Shown: in pieces, positions 8,753-16,386 of the stretch
How the letters are laid out: every line of letters begins with the position of its first letter
How positions within the stretch are numbered: the stretch's first letter is position 1
DNA from: Bacillus_CJ salitolerans
GTDB lineage: Bacteria; Bacillota; Bacilli; Bacillales; SA4
Direction of reading: 5' to 3'
Assembly: GCF_042680805.1 (NCBI RefSeq)
Contig: NZ_JBHUEM010000055.1
Coordinates: 62,001 to 126,000 of the forward strand
DNA: 64,000 bases
Made by a program: the position numbers and the translations under genes
Notes under the pieces: generated by a model
Database searches by the model: none
Told to the model about the DNA's origin: nothing
What the model saw: the letters and a program-made list of their open reading frames with translations, nothing else

Positions 8753-8779
8753 AAAAGGGACAAAGTCCATGTCCCTTTT
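8753..8779. repeat. Short palindrome, family B
   Basis: AAAAGGGACAAAGTCCATG followed by TCCCTTTT forms a compact hairpin. A related hairpin (GATAGAAGG...CCTTCTATT) lies just before it at about 8717-8746. The 8588-8905 gap holds nothing else that I recognise. Confidence 0.55.
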
Positions 8780-8905
8780 GGATGTCTCGGTATTAATCAC
8801 GTTATAACTGTTTTCGCTCTCTGAATGTATGTAGCATTTTGCAAAAAGTACTGAAAGAATAAACACCAAACAATCATTATTTTTTAAGAAGAAAGGGATT
8901 GAACC

Positions 8906-10066
8906 ATGACATTTTTAGAAAAAATAAAACCTCATCTCGTCTCTGATGACTACCTCGTTCAGGAGACCATTCTTCATGCTATACATGATTATCCGTTTTT
9001 ACCTGAAGAATGGACCGTTCAATTACTAGAAGAGGGATTTCGAAATCATGAAAAATTAACTACTGTTCTGATCTATATTGATAATCAACTGATCACTGAA
9101 GATGCTGTGAAGATTTTACTTGAAAATATCCCAAAGATGGATCAATCGAAGCTTCACCTGGCAATTCGATTACTACAATCCGTCGAGCCATCACTAGCTA
9201 TCAAGTACAGGGATGAACTAAAGCCTTACATAAGACAAGACCTTTGGGAATTATATGACCTCATGCTTCATGGAGATGAGGACGAAATCCAAATGAAGTA
9301 TGATGAAATCCTTCATTTACTAGAGACGGCTGACTCCTATCAGCATCAACTCTTTTTTAAGGCGAAGCTCCTTACGAAATGGATGGTCCAACATGAATGG
9401 TGGTCGGAAGAAGAAATAGCAAGAGATATGCAAGAGGAAGTAAAACCTGAATGGTTTACGTTTCATGGAATATTAACAGTCTATGCAATCGGGCTATTAA
9501 AGCTTGAATCGTATATTCCAACTCTTGCCAGTTTATTAGTAAGAGATGAAGATATTTTATTAGAGGAAGTAGCAACAGCCTTGATCGGGTTCCAATCCGA
9601 TGCCGTCGTAAAGGAAGTACAGCCATACTTGCTTAAAGAGGAATCTGTTATTTTTGCGGCATCCGTTATAGAAAATATTAAATCTGTGTTTGCAATTGAA
9701 ACGTTAAAAAAAGCGTATCCAGTTGTTGATGAGGAAGATCAGGAACTTATATTTGAAGCGCTTGCTCATCAATTATCCATAGATGCCCTTCCTGAAATTG
9801 AAGACTATATGGCAAAGAAATATCACTACAATATTGTTGATACTGACCAGGTAGCGTATGCGTATTACTCAATATTAGGCTTTGAGCATCCTGACTTACA
9901 GGCATGGAAGAAATCGGCTCTCGAAAAAGAAATGATATTCAAGGAAGAATCGAAAAAGAACTCTCTTCTTTTTCAAAGCCCCATTAAAATAGAGCCAAAG
10001 GTTGGGCGTAATGATCCATGTCCATGTGGAAGCGGGAAGAAATATAAGAAGTGTTGCGGGAAGTAG
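8906..10066 (+). CDS. SEC-C motif protein with helical repeats
   Basis: A 386-aa soluble protein. Residues 1 to about 345 are helical and acidic, resembling HEAT-like repeats. The C-terminal 20 residues are a SEC-C zinc-binding motif (GRNDPCPCGSGKKYKKCCGK), with the Cys pattern of the SecA C-terminus. SEC-C modules bind zinc and often mediate protein or ribosome contacts; the function of this family is not known. ATG with AAGAAAGGGA upstream. It sits between two Uma2 genes. Another SEC-C protein with the motif at the opposite end lies at 50329. Confidence 0.8.
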   Translation: MTFLEKIKPHLVSDDYLVQETILHAIHDYPFLPEEWTVQLLEEGFRNHEKLTTVLIYIDNQLITEDAVKILLENIPKMDQSKLHLAIRLLQSVEPSLAIKYRDELKPYIRQDLWELYDLMLHGDEDEIQMKYDEILHLLETADSYQHQLFFKAKLLTKWMVQHEWWSEEEIARDMQEEVKPEWFTFHGILTVYAIGLLKLESYIPTLASLLVRDEDILLEEVATALIGFQSDAVVKEVQPYLLKEESVIFAASVIENIKSVFAIETLKKAYPVVDEEDQELIFEALAHQLSIDALPEIEDYMAKKYHYNIVDTDQVAYAYYSILGFEHPDLQAWKKSALEKEMIFKEESKKNSLLFQSPIKIEPKVGRNDPCPCGSGKKYKKCCGK

Positions 10067-10130
10067 TAACTTAAAGATAAACCAATGGTAGAGTGATATT
10101 AATTGGATGGACAGGATGTCTCTAAGGTTT

Positions 10131-10147
10131 GGGACAAGGTCCCTGTC
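10131..10147. repeat. Short palindrome, family B
   Basis: GGGACAAGGTCCCTGTC. The 10067-10429 gap contains this unit and the family A copy at 10260. No gene is visible there; an apparent open frame at 10129-10398 runs straight through the palindrome. Confidence 0.5.
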
Positions 10148-10259
10148 ATCTACCAGATGACACTAGTTTTGGGTCGATGGTGATGGAGATACATCTTTCA
10201 ATACAGATGACCAGATGGGCATATGATTTGCACTGGTTACTAAAAAATCTCTTGAATCA

Positions 10260-10311
10260 GGTGCCTGATCCTCAGTACGTTAATACTTTAGCGTACTGGG
10301 GGTCAGGCACC
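10260..10311. repeat. Intergenic palindrome, family A, copy 5
   Basis: GGTGCCTGATCCTCAGTACG, GTTAATACTTTAGCG, and an arm ending GGTCAGGCACC. The arms pair almost perfectly. This is one of the best conserved copies. Confidence 0.9.
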
Positions 10312-10429
10312 TTTATTCTCGGGGACAGAATTGAACTGTACCTATGTAATTCCTGGTCTATAATACGCTCTGGCTATTTAGAATGTGTTAGAATGTAAAT
10401 AACGATATCGGGTTTAAGGAGTGGGTGTT

Positions 10430-10993
10430 GTGAGTCACTATCAGAAAGACCACGTTTCAGTAGATGAGTACTTTAAAATCCGTGAAAGTAGTGAAGATTT
10501 ATTGGAGTATATTGATGGTACGGTGTATATGTCTCCATCACCATCAACCAGGCATCAACGAATATCAAGTAGACTTCATATCAAATTGGGTAATTTCCTT
10601 GAAGGGAAACATTGTGAGGTATTTCATGCCCCACTTGATATTGAATTAAAAAATGAAGAGATAGAAGGAACAAAAATTGTAATCCCAGATATTAGTGTAT
10701 TATGCGATAAAAGTGGATTTACAGACCAACGATATGTAGGAGTTCCTGATTTAATAGTCGAAATCCTTAGCCCATCAAATCAATCCCACGACCTAATTAC
10801 AAAATTAAATCTATATATGAATTACGGAGTCAAAGAATACTGGATCATTAATCCAATGCTAAATACGGTCACGGTATATTCACTAAATAATGATAAAATG
10901 TATGAACAGCATGATATGCAAACAAATGTTGGATGCGTCTCATCTAAGGTTTTAGAAGGATTTCAAATAGATCTAGAATATTTATTTTGTTAG
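10430..10993 (+). CDS. Uma2 family endonuclease (DUF820), copy 2
   Basis: A 187-aa paralogue of the protein at 8009. It has YIDGTVYMSPSPSTRHQRIS, IVIPDISVLCDKSG and VPDLIVEILSPSNQSHD (the Asp and Glu-containing core of the nuclease fold), then YMNYGVKEYWIINP. The two copies share the same blocks but differ widely elsewhere, so they are not a recent duplication. GTG at 10430 is chosen because AAGGAG (10416-10421) lies eight bases upstream; the GTG at 10421 overlaps that site. Role unproven, as for copy 1. Confidence 0.9.
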   Translation: MSHYQKDHVSVDEYFKIRESSEDLLEYIDGTVYMSPSPSTRHQRISSRLHIKLGNFLEGKHCEVFHAPLDIELKNEEIEGTKIVIPDISVLCDKSGFTDQRYVGVPDLIVEILSPSNQSHDLITKLNLYMNYGVKEYWIINPMLNTVTVYSLNNDKMYEQHDMQTNVGCVSSKVLEGFQIDLEYLFC

Positions 10994-11051
10994 GAAAAAA
11001 TAAAGTGGACAGGTAAGTAAATGGAAAGATAAGTATATAGGTTGAATTACA

Positions 11052-11100
11052 AGTGCCAGACCCAATTTTACTAAGCGTTAATGATTGAGGGTCTGGCATC
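11052..11100. repeat. Intergenic palindrome, family A, copy 6 (diverged)
   Basis: AGTGCCAGACCC, GCGTTAATGATT and GGGTCTGGCATC. The arms pair but the core has drifted. It lies in the 478-base gap before rarD. Confidence 0.7.
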
Positions 11101-11231
11101 TTATTCTATAATGGGGTTTCATTGCCTGCCACTGGCACTATTAGAAAAACTATAATTTCAAGTGAAAACCAAAGGAAGGTCCTGCTGGTATTATTGTGTA
11201 AAATTTTACGATCGAAACTATACCTAATATA

Positions 11232-11283
11232 GGTGCCTGACCCTCAGAACGTTAATACTTTAGCGAACCGGGGGTCTGGCATC
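11232..11283. repeat. Intergenic palindrome, family A, copy 7
   Basis: GGTGCCTGACCCTCAGAACG, TTAATACTTTAGCG and an arm ending GGTCTGGCATC. It is the second copy in the 10994-11471 gap, 130 bases after copy 6. Nothing else is recognised in that gap. Confidence 0.85.
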
Positions 11284-11471
11284 TTTCTGGGGATAGGTTA
11301 TTTGTTTTGAAGTGTTAGCTATGTTAAATCACATTATTTAACATCATGACGGGTTAGGCTGTATAGTGAGAATATCCAATATTTTTATAGTGCTACATTC
11401 ATTAGATCCCAATAAACTAGTAGTGAAGTTATAAAAAAGACGGGATAACTATAAAACAGAAGAGGTAGAGT

Positions 11472-12410
11472 ATGGAACGTGAGAATACAATAGGTATTTC
11501 CTTTACAGCAAGTTCATTTCTTTTATGGGGGCTATTGCCCATCTACTGGAAATTTTTAAATCAAGTACCAGCACTTGAAATTTTAGCACACCGTGTCATT
11601 TGGTCGTTTGTTATTGTTTTGGTCATTGTGCTTTTCTTGAAAAGAAACCAGTTAAAGAATTTCTTTCAAGTTCAAATGAGTCAGAAAAAAACATGGTTTG
11701 CACTTTTCCTAGCTTCGTTGTTTATTAGTATTAACTGGTTAACTTATATATTTGCGGTCAATTCAAACCACATTGTTGAGGCAAGCTTGGGTTACTATAT
11801 TAATCCGCTAGTCGCTGTGATGTTAGGGGTTTTTGTCTTGCGAGAAAAGATGAATAAATGGCAGGTCATTTCTTTTGTGTTAGCAGCGATTGGTGTTATC
11901 TATATGACAGTATCGCTTGGAAAACTTCCCTGGGTTGCACTTGTATTAGCTTTTTCATTTGGTTTTTATGGACTGTCTAAAAAACTAATAAAGGTAGATT
12001 CGATTCTTGGTTTACTGTTAGAAACTTTTTTTATTTTACCCTTTGCTTTATTGTTTTCAGCTTACTTAGGGGTAAATAGCCAGCAAAGCTTCTTGGCAGG
12101 ATCTACCCAGCAGGATTTATTTTTACTAGGATCAGGCATCGCTACAGCCTTACCACTTCTTTGGTTTAGCATTGGGGCTCAAAAGATTCCCTTATTCATG
12201 GTCGGCTTCCTGCAATATATTGCACCATCCATTAGCTTACTTATCGGTGTATTCATGTATGGGGAACTCTTTACAACAGATCATGCTATCACCTTTACTT
12301 GCATCTGGACAGCACTCGGCATCTTTACGGTCTCTAATATTCGTCAGGTGATGAAAAAGAAAACAGGAAAAATAAATCTAGTAGGCGAACAGCTAGAAGA
12401 GACGACATAA
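11472..12410 (+). CDS. rarD: RarD protein, EamA/DMT-family transporter
   Basis: An integral membrane protein of 312 aa with about ten hydrophobic segments. It belongs to the RarD branch of the drug/metabolite transporter superfamily. Characteristic stretches are SFLLWGLLPIYWKFL, EILAHRVIWSF, NWLTYIFAVNSNHIVEASLG and GFLQYIAPSISLLIGVFMYGE. RarD is named for chloramphenicol sensitivity, but the physiological substrate is not established. ATG follows AGAGGTAGAG. Monocistronic. Confidence 0.93.
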   Translation: MERENTIGISFTASSFLLWGLLPIYWKFLNQVPALEILAHRVIWSFVIVLVIVLFLKRNQLKNFFQVQMSQKKTWFALFLASLFISINWLTYIFAVNSNHIVEASLGYYINPLVAVMLGVFVLREKMNKWQVISFVLAAIGVIYMTVSLGKLPWVALVLAFSFGFYGLSKKLIKVDSILGLLLETFFILPFALLFSAYLGVNSQQSFLAGSTQQDLFLLGSGIATALPLLWFSIGAQKIPLFMVGFLQYIAPSISLLIGVFMYGELFTTDHAITFTCIWTALGIFTVSNIRQVMKKKTGKINLVGEQLEETT

Positions 12411-12833
12411 TTGAATCTAGGGATTAGACACTTTTATTCTGTAACAAGTATAGACTACCCCTTCTTAATGACAAGAGGATGGTATAAACTGTCACCTAAG
12501 AAAAAGAAAACCAAAAAGGAAAAACAGATCAAAGGGGATTTTGGGACTACGAACTTGTGTTGTGAAAAGTGCCAGCACGAGTTTGGGGTTTACTGGGAAC
12601 TAATTTGGGAAATCCAAGAGTGTACGCATGGCTATGTTGGCTTTCATACGACTGTTGTTTACTTGGATTGTCCAAAATGTGAAAAGGTTATTGAGTTAGT
12701 TACTAAAATCTATTTAAAATTGGTGCCTGATCCCCAGTGCGTTAATGCTTTAGCGCACTGGGGATCAGGCACTTTTTCTGGAGGAGAAGTTAACAGAAAG
12801 GCTCTTATCCTATTGCAAGAGGAATGTATATAA
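12411..12833 (+). CDS. Hypothetical zinc-ribbon protein with repeat-derived C-terminus
   Basis: The frame begins with TTG one base after rarD and has no clear ribosome binding site; ATG at 12468 is an alternative. Residues about 50-55 (CCEKC) and about 87-90 (CPKC) form two Cys pairs, suggesting a zinc ribbon. From residue 103 on, the protein is translated from the family A palindrome at 12722-12772 (VPDPQCVNALAHWGSGTF), so its original C-terminus was probably lost. I do not recognise the family. It may be a truncated gene. Confidence 0.35.
   Translation: MNLGIRHFYSVTSIDYPFLMTRGWYKLSPKKKKTKKEKQIKGDFGTTNLCCEKCQHEFGVYWELIWEIQECTHGYVGFHTTVVYLDCPKCEKVIELVTKIYLKLVPDPQCVNALAHWGSGTFSGGEVNRKALILLQEECI
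12722..12772. repeat. Intergenic palindrome, family A, copy 8
   Basis: GGTGCCTGATCCCCAGTGCG, TTAATGCTTTAGCG, and a right arm ending GATCAGGCAC. The arms are complementary almost throughout. It interrupts or ends the open frame that begins at 12411. Confidence 0.9.
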
Positions 12834-13081
12834 GATAGAGCATCTATATCCATATTTAATAGAAGAATATCCGACTGAGGTTGCCAACCTATTTACTAAC
12901 CATATTCATAAATATACAGAACAAAGCTCAAACCGAATCTGAATATAAGAAGGTATGCAAGGTCATTAAAACGTATAGGAAAGCTTGTCGAAATGCCCCT
13001 ACTGAACAATTAATTAATGAGCTTTTGGAAAAGTATGTTAAGAGGCCGGCATTTTTGGGCGAACTTAAAAAGGTAAAATAA
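12832..13081 (+). pseudogene. C-terminal remnant of a SWIM zinc-finger protein
   Basis: Two frames join to give a continuous C-terminal segment. First comes HLYPYLIEEYPTEVANLF..., which ends in a frameshift near 12935. It continues as EYKKVCKVIKTYRKAC and KYVKRPAFLGELKKV. This is the pattern I associate with the helical C-terminus of large SWIM zinc-finger proteins of Bacillaceae, normally 500 aa or more. Everything upstream is missing, so this is debris. The assignment is from memory of the family. Confidence 0.5.
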
Positions 13082-13106
13082 ATAATATTTGGAGAGTCAG
13101 TTGGTT

Positions 13107-13126
13107 GGGACAAAATCCCTGTCCCC
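13107..13126. repeat. Short palindrome, family B
   Basis: GGGACAAAATCCCTGTCCCC. It lies in the 13082-13348 gap, upstream of the ECF sigma gene. Confidence 0.55.
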
Positions 13127-13284
13127 ATGGATTCCTTAGACATGACTCTTTGACTAAGTGTTTTGTTAAGAATAAGAGGTAGCAAGACCGGAGAAGAAAT
13201 AAGTAGAATGATAAACATAGAAGCACCCAAAAACCAACGATGACTAGCATTGTTTAAACGATATTCATTAATTTTTAAAAATTT

Positions 13285-13312
13285 GAAACCGTTTCCTACA
13301 TAACGATGTCTC
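13285..13312 (+). promoter_or_regulatory. Candidate ECF-type autoregulatory promoter
   Basis: GAAACC at 13285-13290, a 16-base spacer and TGTCTC at 13307-13312 resemble the GAAAC / CGTC promoters used by Bacillus ECF sigma factors. It lies 37 bases before the sigma gene, which suggests autoregulation. A TATAAT-like sequence at 13313 has no matching -35. Confidence 0.5.
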
Positions 13313-13348
13313 TATAATAGTTAACTTTTTTAAACAAGGTGGTGCACC

Positions 13349-13873
13349 ATGGATAATGATTTCTTTCGTAAAGTGCGAAAGCGGGATGAACAGGCGTTTA
13401 TAGATATGATGAAAGTGTATAAGCCTGCTATTTACTATACCGCTCTTACGTATTTTAAGAATTCCGACCAGGCAACAGAAGCGGTGCAGGAAGTGACGTT
13501 TCGTGCTTATAAAAATATTCACAAGGTTAAAAAGGAAGTGGCGATAAGAGCATGGCTAACCAAAATTACGATCAACTACTGTTTAGATGAAATCAAAAAG
13601 CGTAATCGGTTTGTACACTCGGACCAACCTGTGGAGTTTATTCAAACGTCGGAAGACCCGACAACTTCACTATTTATCACAGAAGCGATTCAGACTCTTT
13701 CACCAAAATATCAAACGGTCGTTATTCTTAAATACCAACAAGATATGACACTAACAGATATTGCAACTAGTTTAAATCTACCACTAGGCACTGTGAAAAC
13801 GTATTTAAATCGTGCACTGAAAGAATTAAGAGGGTTCGCAGAGAAGGGAGGATTAATACCGGATGACTATTAA
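13349..13873 (+). CDS. ECF-type RNA polymerase sigma factor
   Basis: A 174-aa sigma-70 family protein with only regions 2 and 4, as in ECF factors. Region 2 (residues about 10-75) has YKPAIYYTALTYFKNSDQATEAVQEVTFRAYKNI split over the window, and region 4 (about 110-160) has LSPKYQTVVILKY and the helix-turn-helix MTLTDIATSLNLPLGTVKTY. It should direct RNA polymerase to stress promoters when released by the membrane anti-sigma factor encoded next. GGTGG precedes ATG 13349. The last 11 bases overlap the anti-sigma gene, a sign of translational coupling. Confidence 0.93.
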   Translation: MDNDFFRKVRKRDEQAFIDMMKVYKPAIYYTALTYFKNSDQATEAVQEVTFRAYKNIHKVKKEVAIRAWLTKITINYCLDEIKKRNRFVHSDQPVEFIQTSEDPTTSLFITEAIQTLSPKYQTVVILKYQQDMTLTDIATSLNLPLGTVKTYLNRALKELRGFAEKGGLIPDDY

Positions 13874-15203
13874 ACATGAGGATCAAATTGAAAGAGAATT
13901 AAAATCCTTTACGAATCAACCACTTCCTGAAAAGTTAGATCAGCAAATTTATGAAGGGTTTGCTAACGGAAGGCGTTACAAAAATAGATGGGATGTGTTC
14001 AAGCATACAGGATTGTCCGTTGCCGCTTTATTTTTATTTTTTGTGCTATCGGTGAATTACATTCCAGGGTTTCAAAAGGTCGCAGGCGATATACCTGGAA
14101 TTAAGAAATTGGTCGAAATGGTCACCTATGACAAAGGCTTACAAGATGCTATTGAAAATGAATATATCCAAGTGATTGATAAAGCTAACGAAAACGAAGG
14201 AATGACCATAACGATTGACAACATCATAGTTGATAAGCGACGTCTCATTATTTTTACTACCCTAGAATCAACAAAAGATTACCAAGAGGTTGGGTTTAAA
14301 TCCATTCAGTTGCAAGATAAAAATGGAGTTACAATCGGCAACCATCTTCTAAGTGTTGGAACCTATCAACTGGAAAATAATAAGGGTTCCTTAATGATAG
14401 ACTTTGCTTGGAATGAAGACCAAGATTTTACGAATGAATTGACCTTGAATGTTGAGGTTGGAGAATACAACTTTGAATCTAAAGAAGAAAGTGAACGAAT
14501 AAAAGGGGCAGTCCCTCTAAGTGTCAAATTTCCAGTAGACTTAGAAAAAATCCAATTGAGTGAAGAACTAATCATCAATCAATCGGTTGAAGTTGAAGGT
14601 CAAGTGATCCACTTCGAAAAACTTGTGTCGTATCCAACACGCCAAGTACTCTATCTCTCTTATGATGAAAAGAATACGAAGGATATTTTACAACTCGTGG
14701 ACCTTCGTCTTGAAAATGAAAAGGGGGAAGTGATCTCTAGAGAAGCTGGTGCTTCCATTAATGGAAATCACCGTACCATTAGTTTAACTGGCAGTTATTT
14801 TCAAAATCATAAAGAGCTAAATATTGTGTTTTCAAAGGTTATGGCCTTGGATAAAGACAAAACAAGCGTTGTGGTAGACCTTGAGAAGTCTACCTTGCTA
14901 GAGGCACCGGATCAACAATTAACACTTCGTGATGTGACAAAAACCAATATGTTTGGGTTGGAAAATACGTTAGCCATCAACTTTAATATCACACCAGGAA
15001 TTGATGGAAATAACCATTTTAGTTTGTCGGGTTCTTTTACAGATGCTACTGGAAAGATATTTCATAGTGGCCAGCAATCATCAAGCTCAGGAGAGTACTC
15101 GATTTATATAGAAGACCAAGAATATAAAAGCCCTCTGACTTTTGAGGTGAATTATTATCCTGTTTATATAGAGGAAGAGGTTCGTGTTAGAGTGAAGGAA
15201 TAA
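13863..15203 (+). CDS. DUF4179 anti-sigma factor, membrane protein
   Basis: A 446-aa single-pass membrane protein. Residues 1-47 are cytoplasmic and should bind the sigma factor; 48-66 (TGLSVAALFLFFVLSVNY) cross the membrane; the remaining 380 residues are extracytoplasmic. The segment around the membrane span and up to residue about 145 (GITIDNIIVDKRRLIIFTTL-like) is the DUF4179 pattern, common in Bacillaceae proteins encoded behind ECF sigma factors. The start overlaps the sigma gene. By analogy it holds the sigma factor inactive until an envelope signal arrives. The signal is unknown. Confidence 0.88.
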   Translation: MTIKHEDQIERELKSFTNQPLPEKLDQQIYEGFANGRRYKNRWDVFKHTGLSVAALFLFFVLSVNYIPGFQKVAGDIPGIKKLVEMVTYDKGLQDAIENEYIQVIDKANENEGMTITIDNIIVDKRRLIIFTTLESTKDYQEVGFKSIQLQDKNGVTIGNHLLSVGTYQLENNKGSLMIDFAWNEDQDFTNELTLNVEVGEYNFESKEESERIKGAVPLSVKFPVDLEKIQLSEELIINQSVEVEGQVIHFEKLVSYPTRQVLYLSYDEKNTKDILQLVDLRLENEKGEVISREAGASINGNHRTISLTGSYFQNHKELNIVFSKVMALDKDKTSVVVDLEKSTLLEAPDQQLTLRDVTKTNMFGLENTLAINFNITPGIDGNNHFSLSGSFTDATGKIFHSGQQSSSSGEYSIYIEDQEYKSPLTFEVNYYPVYIEEEVRVRVKE

Positions 15204-15205
15204 AA

Positions 15206-15255
15206 AAGACAGTTCTATGCTTCCGATGAGGGAGTGGTAGAACTGTCTTCTTTTG
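15206..15255 (+). terminator. Terminator of the sigma / anti-sigma operon
   Basis: AAGACAGTTCTA (15206-15217) pairs perfectly with TAGAACTGTCTT (15238-15249), followed by CTTTTG. It begins two bases after the stop codon. Confidence 0.85.
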
Positions 15256-15410
15256 TAAAAGTAACTAAGGTTCGACTTCTGTCATTGGATGAAATGCGTT
15301 TTATCTTTACAGAAAAAATCCACGAAAAACCTCCTATATTTGCGGATACGTGAAAATTTTTACTGAATATGATAAATAGAAGATTTAGTAGATTAGGAAG
15401 GAGGTATAAT

Positions 15411-15999
15411 TTGGGGAATCTACAAAAGAAAGAATGATTGTCATTGCTGTGGTCATAACCATAAGGAAAAACAGTGTGAATGTTCTGCTAGAGTTAATTT
15501 CAGGAGTGAATTTGTAGATGAACTTGCGATTATTAATGCTACTATTTGTCCCCATTGCCGTGTAAGTGGTAGTCGCGTTTTTGGTCATTTTAGAGATGAA
15601 GAAGTTAATTTTACGATTGCTTCAAGTACTGTTTTTCCTCCAAGTTGTTTTAATAATGAATCGGGCAGAGGGCTAACAGTAACAGGGCATGGAACAATAT
15701 TATTTAATGATACACTAGTACCTGTTGCATCTTTTTCACTAAGTGTTTTTGATTCAGAACAAGGGTTTGATCAAGTGGTTTTAGTAGGAAGTGGACTTGA
15801 TGAAGATGGAGATGTTGGTTTTGTATTTATTGGTCCCTTTGATGAAGTGTCTGAGGGTGAAATCAATGTAAGTTCATGTACCAATACAAACGGAAATTCT
15901 ACGTCTAGTGACATGGTCAAAATAGCAAAGACGAATAGAAAAGGAACCATTATCTTAAATAAAAATGGAAAGATGTATGTAAAAGAGTTTAAATCCTAA
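15411..15999 (+). pseudogene. Cys-rich protein gene with an apparent frameshift near its start
   Basis: A strong site AAGGAGGT (15398-15405) is followed by TTG at 15411, reading MGNLQKKE and then a stop. One base later in frame, a long open frame runs from about 15430 to TAA at 15999 without any start codon of its own until 15775. It encodes NDCHCCGHNHKEKQCECS, then CPHCRVSG, and about 190 residues in all. A single indel in the A-rich stretch 15424-15434 would restore one protein. Either the gene is frameshifted, or the site carries a sequencing error. The Cys/His-rich head suggests metal binding or a spore-coat-like protein. No family is recognised. Confidence 0.5.
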
Positions 16000-16025
16000 T
16001 ATTTATCCTTCAAAAAACTGATTGG

Positions 16026-16060
16026 ACGGTTCTTATGCAACTAGGTGTATGAGAACCGTT
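16026..16060. repeat. Hairpin, family C
   Basis: ACGGTTCTTA pairs with TGAGAACCGT (one G-T pair) and is followed by TCTT. It may terminate the Cys-rich gene upstream. Confidence 0.6.
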
Positions 16061-16067
16061 CTTAATG

Positions 16068-16172
16068 TTAATCGGTTTGCTTCGCCCAATTATCTCGCAT
16101 TCTCATTAATGCATACCGCCTTCAAGACTTCACGGTCTCCAAACATACCCCTTCTTCTTCAGCAATTTGCAT
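16068..16172 (-). pseudogene. C-terminal remnant of a sigma-70-like factor (region 4)
   Basis: On the minus strand this reads LAMQIAEEEGVCLETVKS, stop, RRYALMRMRDNWAKQTD, stop. It lines up with QIAQEERVSLETVKSWRRYALKKIRENVLADL split across the C-terminus of the sigma factor at 63401-63901; the Trp codon has become TGA. The fragment is cut off on its 5' side exactly where a family A palindrome begins (16179). It is a decayed paralogue. Confidence 0.75.
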
Positions 16173-16178
16173 AGCCAG

Positions 16179-16230
16179 GGTGCCTGACCCCCAGTACGTT
16201 AATACTTTAGCGTACTGGGGGTCAGGCACC
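16179..16230. repeat. Intergenic palindrome, family A, copy 9
   Basis: GGTGCCTGACCCCCAGTACG, TTAATACTTTAGCG and GTACTGGGGGTCAGGCACC. The arms are perfectly complementary, making this the best copy. It abuts the truncated sigma-factor remnant. Confidence 0.92.
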
Positions 16231-16386
16231 TTTATTGCATTTAAACTGATAGGCAACTTCTTGGACGAACCTGTCCTTGTAGCTCTAAAAGTAAACAAAA
16301 CTTTGGTTAACCATAGTGTTTTGATTAAAAATATGAATAAATATAGATGTTTTTTGAGAACCTCTTCAATAGAGGTGTGTTAAATA

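Noticed and set aside
10129..10398. Open frame of 89 codons
   Set aside because: It runs through a family B hairpin and a complete family A palindrome, has no ribosome binding site and no protein-like conservation visible.
13082..13348. Overlapping minus-strand frames before the ECF sigma gene
   Set aside because: They have no ribosome binding site, they overlap the SWIM remnant and the family B hairpin, and their translation is not protein-like.
16180..16383. Open frame of 67 codons
   Set aside because: It starts inside family A copy 9 and consists of repeat-derived peptide plus intergenic sequence.
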